Below, one piece after another: positions 55,345-64,000 of a stretch of 64,000 nt of DNA. The position numbers and the translations under genes are program-made. Within the stretch, counting starts at the first letter, position 1; the number at the start of each line of letters is the position of its first letter. Origin of the DNA: Paracyclopina nana (lineage: Eukaryota > Arthropoda > Copepoda > Cyclopoida > Cyclopettidae); NCBI GenBank assembly GCA_019096065.1, contig JAGUCH010000002.1, positions 13,342,501-13,406,500 of the forward strand, read 5' to 3'. Under the pieces are notes generated by a model, which saw only the letters and a program-made list of their open reading frames with translations, made no database searches and was not told the origin of the DNA.

Positions 55345-56360
55345 ATAATCAAAATAAGGTCTACTGGACTCATCAATCTGAGGGCTATTGTAACCCAGAA
55401 AAAATTGCCCACCTAAAATATATACATATTCTGAAAGCTTATGCTCTGGGGTTTTGTTTGGTAGTAATTTTAAAATCCTGGCCTAGCGCTTCCCATAACA
55501 TAAAAAACTTCTGGCCTCGAAAATTTTGACTTTGTCGGATTTTGCCTGTTATAATACCCCCAATAAAATTGCAAGATCTATCTTTCTTTATTTCATATGA
55601 AAATTGCTAGGATGCCCTGGAATCGAGATACAGTGGTGGCAGGTTTCTTCTTTGTCAAATAGCATGAATTCATCAGTGGATGATCCGACCACAATATCTC
55701 GATTCCTGGGCACCCTAGCAATTTTTGTATGAAGTAAAGAAATATAGATCTTGCAATTCTAGTGGGGGTATATAAACATACAAAATCCTACCTAGTCAAT
55801 GCTTTTGTCGCTAGAAGTTTTTTATTTTATGCTATGGGAAGCGCTAGGCTAGGATTTTAAAATTACTACCAAATGAACCCCCAGAGCATAAGCTTTCAGA
55901 ATATGTATATATAAGCCATTGGAGGGACAAACTTTTTCGCTAGATGGCGCTTTTTGGGCAAGTATATTTGGAAAAACTGTCGCGCGCGAAACTTGTCACG
56001 TGATCACGAGCGGCAATTTAATTGGCTAATCTGCGGAGCCAGGTTAGCAAAAATTGGTTTCAGGAATGAAAAGCTTGGAAATTTGCGTGAGTTGCATATG
56101 GTTTTATGGCTTGAAAGGGTGCCATTTTATCCGTAGATTATGTCATATTAATAAAGTTTTTAGAATTAGGGCACCAAAAGCCAAAAAATAGCTCATTAGT
56201 GGTCGCCTATGTAGTGTAGCCATGTCAAATGTACTGGGCAAAGTTGCCGGGCTAGATGGCGCATGGAATCTAGCGACTTTACGCCATAGGCTTATTTTAG
56301 GTGGGCAATTTTTTCTGGGTTGCAATAGCCCTCAGGTTGATGGGTGGATTTATAATCACA
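55345..56360. repeat. Foldback element with a TA-flanked insertion in one arm
   Basis: Left arm (GAGGGCTATTG, CCCAGAAAAAATTGCCCACC, TTCTGAAAGCTTATGCTCTG, ATTTTAAAATCCTGGCCTAG, GCTTCCCATA) is matched in reverse at 55830-55912 and, after the insertion 55914-56292, at 56293-56340. Inner arms near 55570-55628 and 55693-55765 also pair. The family occurs at 25 kb, 47 kb and 60 kb too. Confidence 0.7.
55914..56292. mobile_element. 379-bp TA-flanked insertion in the foldback arm
   Basis: Interrupts the right arm of the foldback. Ends AGCCATTGG and CCATAGGCT are imperfect inverted repeats, each next to TA, and CGCTAGAT recurs ~25 bp inside both ends. TAGATGGCGC motifs lie near both ends (55941 and 56253). 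A mariner/Tc1-type MITE is plausible. Confidence 0.55.
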
Positions 56361-57454
56361 TTGACTTGAAGGCAGATCTAACCAAAATGTTACCAAATTT
56401 AAGATCCTGGCCTATACCATTAAAATTCTTAAAAAATCCTGTCTATCTGATGGGGCATTTTCTGACAGAATGAACAGCATTGATCCACTCTATAATTGAG
56501 AGATCTAAGTTATTTGACTTCATAAGAAATTGTTGTTGTTTTTTGAGTTAGTTTATTGCTCAATCAAATAGAGTTTGAGAGCTTGAATATTTCTGTTTCT
56601 GAGCATTTGAGAGACTTGCAGATTAGTTTTTAGGCAACAAACTCTTTCAATGCGAAAAGCTTGTCTTGAGCTTATATTAATGCTACAAAGTCGGTTCAGA
56701 TGGCGCTAGTTGCATTCTGAAATAACTCTGTTTGTGGGCTTTTTTCGGAATCAAACGGCCCATTGCGGAATCTGTCATCCGTTAACACACACAATGTGCG
56801 AGGTTGAAACGCCGGCCATGAAAAAGCCTGCTATGTTTTCTGCCTATTCAGTTTAAGTATCTAAGTTTGAACACTTAAAGATTTTTCTGCATACTCATAC
56901 TTTGTACTTATATACTCAGCTTGGAATGTTTAATAACTATGCAGAGAGGTTGACTGCGTTTAAGTGGATTTGCGTAAGAGCGGATTGCGTTTAGGTGGAT
57001 TTGCGGTTAGGTAGTTCATTCCTCAAAAGAAATATATAGAATCAAAGCTTGACTTTGATGAACAATAGCTTCTGAGGAATCAGGCTTAACTTTTACTCAT
57101 TGCGGGACATCAATATAAAAATTCCGATTTAATGTAAGATTTTTAGTAGTGACTAATTTTTCTCGCCAAACATTGCCTAAAAATACTTGGCAGGATAAAA
57201 ATACCGACTTTTTTGTAAATTGTGTGAGTTTCTGCCGTTTTTTGGTAGTTGGTCGGAAAAGTGGTCGTTTTTCAAATGGTCTGAAAATTGTGGTCGCAAA
57301 AGTGGTCGTTTTGGGCCAAAAAGGTAGCCTAAAAATCCGTAGACAACTCTGCACAGCAGCTGTCGCCGTTTACCAATCGGAAATTTTCGGAAAATTTCCT
57401 GACCGCCAATGAAACTCATCAAAACATAAGATATGTCAACCAACATCGAGGAAA

Positions 57455-59221
57455 ATGCCACTAACAAAGCTTGCTCGGCGATATCACATACAAAAGCGAC
57501 CTCAAGAAGAACACACCTTTGGCACTCCGGGTCCGAGTGGTGCAAAAATGGCGCTGAATTTCGATACTCCTGATCTCCCCTCGTATGTCACAGTGAGAAA
57601 AAAGCGCCAACAAAGGCCGAGAAGGCCGTCCATAGGGAGCCTTCAAAGTACTGTCATTGAAAGTGAAGCCTTCAAGGTCAGTGATTGCAAAGGCTGGAAA
57701 CGGCTCGAGTCCACCCACATTGACCACATTGCTGACGCTATGGGACACTTGAACTTGTCCGTCTTCACCGAGGACATTTCCGCCATTCATAATAATGCGT
57801 GTCCAGACGACTCGTTCAAGACTGCTTTGGAGCACCCACATGTCGAAGCTCAAGTGCCTGTCACCATACCTTCGTTTCGGCTCGAAAACGTGGCCGATTG
57901 GGTGGCGAACAGTCCTTTCCAAGCCTCATTGTCAAGCCAGACAATTGTCATACCTGAGAGTGACATTGATGAAGATGAGACACAATTAGAGGGGAATACC
58001 GAGGGCACGAGCAAGCTCAACATGGACTCCGAAGAAGTTCCAATTGGTCGGGAAACTAGCCAAAAATCGGACTTGAGTGACAAAGACGACTCAATACGTA
58101 TAGTGGACAACGACGATGAGTCAATTGCCAACGTTTGGAACATAACTGTTGGTAACCAGAAAGGCTCTGCGGACAAGACATGCAAATCTTGTTCAACTGT
58201 GGATTTGACCTCCTCAAGCTCCGACGAAACTGAAGGCATCAATGACACATCAAAGGGTGAAAGTCTTTCCATACTAGATCAAAGTCATCGGGTCAGCGAG
58301 TCTGAATTAGATACTTCCACCGACTACTCGGCAAACCCGAAAGATTCATCGAGCCGTTCCGTCAGCCTGCAAGTTTCGTTAGCCTCATCATCAAATAGCT
58401 TACTTTCATCGCCATATTATGATGAAGAAGGACCTCCTACAATTTCCACGAGATCCGTGAGCCTGCAGGTGTCAATGCAATCAGGATCAGAAGAAATTGA
58501 TAACCGGGTCTCTCCTCCATGTGCTGTAAGAAGAAGGCCAGCGGAGCATACGTTAAGCGATGTGAGCGGACAGTGCAACTCCCAAGGGAATGTGCTATTT
58601 ATAGAGGACGATGATGAGGACGTCCTCTCCTTCCTTACGTCGTTATCCCTGGAGCAGGCAAGCGAAAACTGCCATCCTGACGCTGTGAAGTTTGTCAAAA
58701 ACTTCGGCAAACACAAAGAGGAGCTCAAGCTGCGCCTTTTTAAATTGTTCAACGAGAAAGCCTTTGGCAATGTCCTCCCCTCCGACTTTAGCATCCTATG
58801 GAACTCCAGGCTGACCCAAACGGCTGGCTGTTGCGTGCAGCGGAAGATGCGAGTGGACGGCGGAGACGAGATAAGGCTGAGCAAAATCGAGCTTTCCACG
58901 AAGGTCATCGACTCGGCTGACCGGCTCAGAGACACGCTCATCCATGAAATGTGCCATGCTGCCACATGGATCAAGTCTGGTGTCAGGGATGGACACGGCC
59001 CATTTTGGAAAGCCTGGTCCAACAAAGCCATGGCTGCGTTTCCTGAGCTGCCTATGATCACGCGGTGCCACTCGTATGCCATCAGGACCAAATACACTTA
59101 TGTTTGTGACAAGTGCGGCCAACGAGTTGGCAGACACTCCAAGTCCATTGACGTGTCGAAGCAGGCGTGCAAATTATGTGGCGGCAAGTTTTTCCTCTTG
59201 ACAGGAAAGAAGCCATCGTGA
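57455..59221 (+). CDS. GCNA-like SprT protease, copy 2 (no HMG-like tail)
   Basis: Paralogue of the gene at 45.5 kb. One exon, 588 residues. Residues ~1-400 are acidic and Ser-rich with SIM-like patches (IRIVDNDDES, VLFIEDDDEDV) and a repeated RSVSLQVS pair. The SprT-like domain spans ~410-575: KFVKNFGKHKEELKLRLFKL, HEMCH at 497-501 (DTLIHEMCHAATW), DGHGPFWKAWSNKA, MITRCHSYAIRTKYTY and the zinc ribbon VCDKCGQRVGRHSKS ... ACKLCGGK. The chain ends 13 residues after the ribbon, so the HMG-like tail of copy 1 is missing. The acidic halves of the two copies share little sequence, so the duplication is old. The start codon choice (57455) is the first Met and is uncertain. Confidence 0.85.
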   Translation: MPLTKLARRYHIQKRPQEEHTFGTPGPSGAKMALNFDTPDLPSYVTVRKKRQQRPRRPSIGSLQSTVIESEAFKVSDCKGWKRLESTHIDHIADAMGHLNLSVFTEDISAIHNNACPDDSFKTALEHPHVEAQVPVTIPSFRLENVADWVANSPFQASLSSQTIVIPESDIDEDETQLEGNTEGTSKLNMDSEEVPIGRETSQKSDLSDKDDSIRIVDNDDESIANVWNITVGNQKGSADKTCKSCSTVDLTSSSSDETEGINDTSKGESLSILDQSHRVSESELDTSTDYSANPKDSSSRSVSLQVSLASSSNSLLSSPYYDEEGPPTISTRSVSLQVSMQSGSEEIDNRVSPPCAVRRRPAEHTLSDVSGQCNSQGNVLFIEDDDEDVLSFLTSLSLEQASENCHPDAVKFVKNFGKHKEELKLRLFKLFNEKAFGNVLPSDFSILWNSRLTQTAGCCVQRKMRVDGGDEIRLSKIELSTKVIDSADRLRDTLIHEMCHAATWIKSGVRDGHGPFWKAWSNKAMAAFPELPMITRCHSYAIRTKYTYVCDKCGQRVGRHSKSIDVSKQACKLCGGKFFLLTGKKPS

Positions 59222-59642
59222 AATGCTACTCCGAATTGTTACTGATTTGAGAAAGTGAAAAAATCAAATGACTGTTTTTACTTATGACGTGAAATAGAGG
59301 TTCTTTGAGTATGACAACATAACAGGCAAGAAGGCGTGCAAGTGACATCTCATTCCTCGAAGTAATTGCCACTCGATGATGCTTGCAGCGTGATGTTGTG
59401 CACCTTAGTGCATTTTACTTCTAAAATCACGACGAGGAAAGCCTGCGAAAATCAGCCCTTTCTCTTTTGGTGGTTGATGATTTGGCTCATGGTACGGTGA
59501 TGCATCCAATGTAATTACTGATCCAGACCACACTTCTATCGCGGTGAGTGTCTCGCCCTACTCGAAAAAATATCAGCCAGCTTCAATAGGTAGATTTATG
59601 GGAGTAAGCAGAAAACAGTGTCAGCAGAAAAAAAGGGGAATA

Positions 59643-60735
59643 CTGTAAAAAGTCCGCAATGTCAAAAGTCCTGATATATAAAATCCTTATGTAAAAAGTC
59701 CTGATATATGAAGTCCTAATGTAAAAAGTCCTGATGAAAAAAATTACGCTCTGCAAAGACTATTCTTTTTACAAATATCAATAATTGTTTGATAAAATAT
59801 TAAGGCATGTATTTCATGTATGAAACAAAATTACGGACACTGCTTTTATTGAGTAATGTTTGACTTATCTAAAGATCTCCATCGACTTACGTCAAGACCA
59901 GAAAGGTGAATCGATGGGTCAAAGTAATCTTAGATTGGCCACTGTTTGTTTACTATTATTAACTAATTTGATTAAGAAAAAGTAAAAGTTGGCCAATAAA
60001 ATTCTATCATAATTGCCGGTAAAAAAGTTTTTGATATCTGCCATGGTTTCGAAGTAACTGCACTATGCTAAATAACAACCTTTTCTCATCTTCCACATGA
60101 TTGTAATATTATAGTACAGTGTAACTTAAGAATTTTAAGTCCAAATTCAATATTTTGTATAAAATATATTATGTTCATTTTCCAATTTCAGAGGGGGTAA
60201 ATAAAGCGCATTTTTTCTCTTCCTTGCAAAATGAGAGCGCTAGCGGTTTTTTAAATTTGTATGTTATGGGAAGCTACGACAGGGGATTTTATGGTTTACA
60301 CCATTGAAACCCCCTAATCAACGGCTTTCAGAAAATGTAAAATATAAAGTTGGTCAAGAAAGTTTAGGTTAAAACCTTACCAGGAACACTGTGATACCAT
60401 GATATTGTCAAAGAAATAAATTGTTTACATATATAAATAGATATTCCCCATACTACATAGGAATGCGCGCACGCGCTTGCTGAGAAACTAGTAATTAAGA
60501 GAAATTACAAATTGACTCTTTCTGGTCTTGCCATTTGGCGATGGAGATCTTTAGACTTATCATTGCAAGAGTCCTATCTATTTTTATTTTTGTAAAAATT
60601 GGGACTTGTGACATCCTTTGTTCACATAAAAGGACTTTTGATATCTGGTCTTTATATGAGCGGACTTTTAGTATTTGGACTTTTTGCATCCGGACTTTTT
60701 TTATCTGGACATTTCACATCGCGGACTTTTTACAG
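59643..60735. mobile_element. TA-flanked element with tandem GTCC-type subterminal repeats
   Basis: Perfect 15-bp terminal repeats CTGTAAAAAGTCCGC ... GCGGACTTTTTACAG, each next to TA. Just inside, TGTAAAAAGTCCTGATATAT-like units recur about four times on the left and GGACTTTTNNNATCTG-like units about six times on the right, in inverted orientation. No transposase frame. A Tc1/mariner/pogo-type nonautonomous element is likely. It contains an arm of the foldback family. Confidence 0.75.
60180..60400. repeat. Fragment of the foldback-element family inside the TA element
   Basis: Carries TTTCAGAGGGGGT, TATGTTATGGGAAGC, GGCTTTCAGAAAATGTA and GTTTAGGTTAAAACCTTA in the same order as the copy at 47.3-47.6 kb. 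Confidence 0.6.
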
Positions 60736-61738
60736 TACATCCAAAAAAAGTACTCATATTCCATATTCTCTCTCGGCACGCTTTCTTTTGATGTGAAATA
60801 CCAACGGCTTTGTATGCAGATACTACTTGAATGCAAATGCTTTCAAAACGCTTATCCAACCTGTTGTGCCACTGCTATTTCTATTTGATTTGATTAAGGT
60901 GCTCTGCTATCTATTCAAAGCAAAGTAATTCGATTTCATGGCAGAAATGCTGAGGCAGGAGAAAAAAAGCCATTTCATGCGCGTCGGTAATTTGATTGCC
61001 GTTTATAGTACAGTAATGAGGCGAGCAAATCGTTAACGAAATTAACTACAAATCCCATTTTGACTACAGGCTAGTTTTTCGGGAAAGTGGTTTATGGTCT
61101 AGAACAATTTTAAAACCACGAAAAGCCAGCATGAGAAGAAAAGCGTCTTGTTAGAAACCACAAGCTTTTAGCCACATAAGCTCATACGCCTTAAAGTCCA
61201 TTCTAGTGTCAGCATTTAGTGTTTATGCTAATCTTACTAATTAGATCCAAAACTGTAGCACAACTTGTTTTTTCATCATGGTAAAGCCTAGCAGAGAGAA
61301 AATCCCCGTATTCACTACTACAATATGCATTGACATGTGGAGTATTAGTGAAAAGTTAGGAAAGGGAAGGCCCATCCCAAATCTCCAAGGATTGGGAATA
61401 TTTTGGAAAGAAGGAAAAATGATGATGTAGTAGCCCAGAGTAAACCATATAACCTTATGGTACGTTCCATAGGGCTCAATCTCCTTTCCCTCTGCTACTT
61501 CTACTACTATATATATGGTATGGCTAAACTACACCACCACCGCGTTGCCGATTGAGCTTATAGGAAAGAGAAAGCAGGCTCTGACTTTCACATGACGACG
61601 CATATATACCATGGCAGTATATTGAACCGGAGCTGAGGAAGAACCAGAAAAGGAGGAGGAGGAGACGGGAACGCCAACGGGGGAAAGAAAGAACTTTTTC
61701 ACTCAGTCTTGAGCCGGAGCCCACAAGTGGCACTACAC

Positions 61739-61745
61739 TATATAA
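61739..61745 (+). promoter_or_regulatory. TATA box of the Na+/K+-ATPase gene
   Basis: TATATAA, 46 bp upstream of the ATG. A start ~30 bp downstream would leave a 5' UTR of about 15-20 bases. Confidence 0.4.
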
Positions 61746-61790
61746 CTTGGGTGCCATTCGTACACTGGCCAGAAAAATCCTTCTGACACC

Positions 61791-64000
61791 ATGGGGAGTG
61801 GAGGTAATTTTTCATGCAATTTCATGTAATTTAATATCATATAAATGTGCATGTCCTACTTATTTGCACAATAGGTAGTTCCATATTCAATGCTGCTTGG
61901 CTGTTACAAGGGATGATAAGTCAACTCATATTTACATAGCATAGGATCAATATGGCCTTAGGCTAAGAGGAATTTTACATAGTAGGATTATGGCACATTC
62001 GCTATTGGAAAGCCATATTCACTGTTTGGTAGGTGACATTGATAGATTGCCATTCTCTCTAAATGGATCAACTGTAAGTGGATTGGGAAAGGAATAGAGA
62101 AAAGTTGCTCAACCTGTTGTTGGCTTTTGCATGTTCTCGTGTGCAGGACGTTTTCCTATAAGGCCACACACATTCAATCAATTGACAACCGTATAGGGAT
62201 TTAGCCTGCAGTCTTTACTGCCATATGCAGTACTTCTGAGCATGATTGGAGCACTCCTCATGATGCTGAGGGATGCATGGAAATCATCTATTATTCATTG
62301 TGGTGCTGCAATCACCTATTGACATGCTAACAGCTTTCCCCTTATTTGTAGGCTCCAAAGAAGAGCCTGAATTGGACAACCTGAAAAAAGAGCTGGAATT
62401 GGATGTGCACAAAATCACTGTTGAGGAATTGTGCCGAAGACTAGGCACCAACTTGGAAACGGGCATTACCACCTCACAAGCGAAGGCTAATTTGGAGAGG
62501 GATGGACCCAATTCGCTTACTCCGCCACCAACCACGCCTGAATGGGTGAAGTTTTGCCAGAATTTATTTGGTGGCTTTGCCATGCTTCTGTGGCTGGGAG
62601 CTCTCCTCTGTTTTCTAGCCTACTCCATTCAGTGCACCTCGTTTGAAGAGCCGCCAGATGATAATCTCTACTTGGGCATTGTTCTCACTGGTGTTGTCGT
62701 TATCACTGGAGTCTTCTCCTACTACCAAGAGTCCAAGTCATCCAGAATTATGGAATCGTTCAAAAATCTAGTTCCCCAATATGCACTGTGCTTGCGTGAG
62801 GGAGACAAGATCAACTTGAAAGCAGAGGATCTGACGATAGGTGATGTTGTCGAGGTCAAGTTTGGAGATCGAATTCCAGCTGATATTAGGATTGTTGAAG
62901 CTAGGGGCTTCAAGGTGGACAACTCCTCACTGACTGGTGAATCTGAGCCTCAAACAAGGACGCCTGACTTCACCCATGAAAATCCTCTTGAGACCAAGAA
63001 TTTGGCCTTCTTCTCTACCAATGCAGTTGAGGGAACTGCAAGGGGAATTGTGGTAAACATTGGTGACAATACAGTCATGGGTCGCATTGCTGGACTAGCC
63101 TCCGGATTGGATACTGGGGAGACCCCAATTGCAAAAGAGATTGCCCATTTCATCCACATCATTACTGGTGTGGCTGTTTTCCTGGGGGTGACCTTTTTCA
63201 TCATTGCATTTATCCTTGGCTACCACTGGTTGGATGCAGTCATTTTCCTCATTGGCATCATTGTAGCTAATGTCCCAGAGGGATTGCTCGCAACTGTGAC
63301 AGTCTGCTTAACGCTAACTGCCAAGCGAATGGCCTCCAAAAACTGCCTAGTCAAGAATTTGGAGGCTGTTGAAACTTTGGGCTCAACCTCAACAATATGC
63401 TCTGACAAAACCGGTACACTCACCCAAAACCGTATGACTGTGGCTCACATGTGGTTCGATAACAAAGTTTGGGAGGCAGATACCACAGAAGATCAATCAG
63501 GCTCAAAAGACCTGCGTTCAGAGACAGGATGGAAGAAACTATTTAGGGTGGCTGCTTTGTGCAACAGAGCAGAATTTAAGGTTGGACAAGAAACTATTCC
63601 CATTCTTAAGAGAGAGGTGAATGGAGATGCCTCTGAAGCTGCCCTGCTCAAATGTTGTGAACTAGCCCGGAGCAATGTGGTTGGCTACAGGGGGAAATGG
63701 AACAAGGCCTGCGAAATCCCATTCAACTCAACCAACAAGTATCAACTGTCAATACATGAGAAAGGCGATGAAGATAATGATGATGTGGACCAACATTTGC
63801 TGGTGATGAAAGGCGCCCCAGAGCGAATACTTGACAGATGTTCAACAATACTTATCAAGGGAGAGGAGAAGCCACTTGATGATGAGTGGAAGGATGCATT
63901 TAATCATGCCTACATGGAGCTGGGTGGCCTTGGTGAGAGAGTATTGGGATTCTGTGACTTGAAGCTAGATGCCGAAAAGTTCCCCAAGGACTTTAATTTT
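61791..64000 (+). CDS. Na+/K+-ATPase alpha subunit (truncated by window edge)
   Basis: P-type ATPase that exports Na+ and imports K+ at the plasma membrane. Exon 1 is only 13 nt (61791-61803, MGSG plus one base), then a 548-bp intron, then exon 2 from 62352 to the window edge. About 550 residues are visible. Seen in order: [21 protein letters not shown]1 [21 protein letters not shown]2 [20 protein letters not shown], the actuator motif [10 protein letters not shown]4 with [20 protein letters not shown], and the phosphorylation site [15 protein letters not shown], then the nucleotide domain ([18 protein letters not shown]). The M1-M2 loop keeps Gln and Asn at the positions equivalent to 111 and 122, the cardiac-glycoside-sensitive state. 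A gastric-type H+/K+ pump is less likely. Confidence 0.93.
61804..62351 (+). other. Intron 1 of the Na+/K+-ATPase gene
   Basis: 548 bp, GT..AG, far longer than most introns in this window. A long first intron after a minute coding exon is a common place for regulatory sequence, but I see no specific motif. Confidence 0.6.

Larger units (their letters stand above)
53478..57021. mobile_element. 3.5-kb element with GG-ended terminal repeats, superfamily unassigned
   Basis: Left end GGTATATCTGCC then AACCGCAAATCCACCTAAAC; the reverse of the right end is GGAATGAACTACCT then AACCGCAAATCCACCTAAAC. Both ends carry tandem pieces of the CCACCTAAACG unit. An 8-bp duplication CTCAAAAG (53470-53477 and 57022-57029) flanks it, and the sequence with one copy removed matches the uninterrupted family-C copy. 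No long coding frame. GG ends with 8-bp duplication recall Merlin; hAT or P-like are also possible. Confidence 0.7.
52430..57351. mobile_element. hAT-like element, family C copy 3, host of nested insertions
   Basis: Starts CAGAGTTATCATCTG and ends in CCGTAGACAACTCTG, with a perfect 8-bp duplication CACAGCAG at 52422-52429 and 57352-57359. The 4.9 kb span shrinks to ~554 bp when the two insertions 52541-53348 and 53478-57021 are removed, close to the 567 bp of copy 2 with which it aligns. Confidence 0.85.
52151..57454. other. Intergenic region filled by nested transposons
   Basis: Almost all of this gap is the family-C hAT-like element 52430-57351 and the insertions inside it (separate entries). 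52151-52421 is the upstream region of the zinc-finger gene and 57360-57454 precedes GCNA copy 2; I see no motifs of note there. Confidence 0.7.
59222..61790. other. Intergenic region with a TA-flanked repeat element; ATPase promoter at its end
   Basis: 2.6 kb between GCNA copy 2 and the Na+/K+-ATPase gene. It holds the element 59643-60735 and, from ~61500, the ATPase promoter region. No other gene recognised. Confidence 0.5.

Overview
The window is nuclear DNA from an animal. Genes have spliceosomal introns, mostly 50-60 bp with GT..AG ends, and encode metazoan proteins: PAN2, TRAPPC1, SUPT3H, a DED-type caspase, Cdk5, an SLC3-type transporter heavy chain, a tektin, PPCS, CENP-I, an AF9/ENL YEATS protein, two GCNA-like proteases, EI24 and a Na+/K+-ATPase alpha subunit. 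A tektin implies ciliated or flagellated cells. The invertebrate-style glycosidase-like gene, small introns and very abundant DNA transposons suggest an invertebrate, perhaps an arthropod; that is inference and I cannot name the species.

Layout. 1-6.7 kb is a compact cluster: PAN2 (minus, runs off the left edge), TRAPPC1 and SUPT3H (plus, separated by 5 bp) and a secreted glycosidase-like gene. 8.5-16.3 kb holds a two-sided DNA transposon with intact genes: a CACTA/EnSpm-like transposase and an acidic protein on plus, and a ten-exon accessory protein on minus, fired from a shared divergent promoter. 17.2-18.9 kb is a GC-rich C2H2 zinc-finger gene. 19-23 kb is gene-free and carries three copies of a ~85 bp element with paired CTCF-like ends. 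23.1-31 kb holds the caspase (minus), Cdk5 (plus, head to head) and an SLC3 heavy chain (minus). 31-35 kb is repeats. 35-47.1 kb is gene-dense: tektin, PPCS, a zinc-finger gene, CENP-I, AF9/ENL and GCNA copy 1. 47.1-49 kb is repeats. 49-52.2 kb holds EI24 and an eight-finger protein. 52.4-57.4 kb is a nested stack of transposons inside one hAT-like element. Then come GCNA copy 2, a TA-flanked repeat element and, from 61.8 kb, the start of a Na+/K+-ATPase alpha gene that runs off the right edge.

I resolved exon structures by hand from splice sites and phase; all multi-exon genes below keep one open frame across their joints. The single-copy genes are unrelated housekeeping, cell-cycle and germline functions, not a pathway. 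Several are paired head to head (PAN2/TRAPPC1, caspase/Cdk5, AF9/GCNA) or tail to tail with tiny gaps (tektin/PPCS, 12 bp).

The most unusual content is the mobile DNA. Two hAT-like insertions consist of almost nothing but the two terminal repeats (25 and 33 bp), each flanked by a perfect 8-bp target duplication. A four-deep nest of insertions can be dated by order from its target duplications. The CACTA-like element carries at least 13 copies of the heptamer GAAGCGT, which looks like a dispersed protein-binding site.
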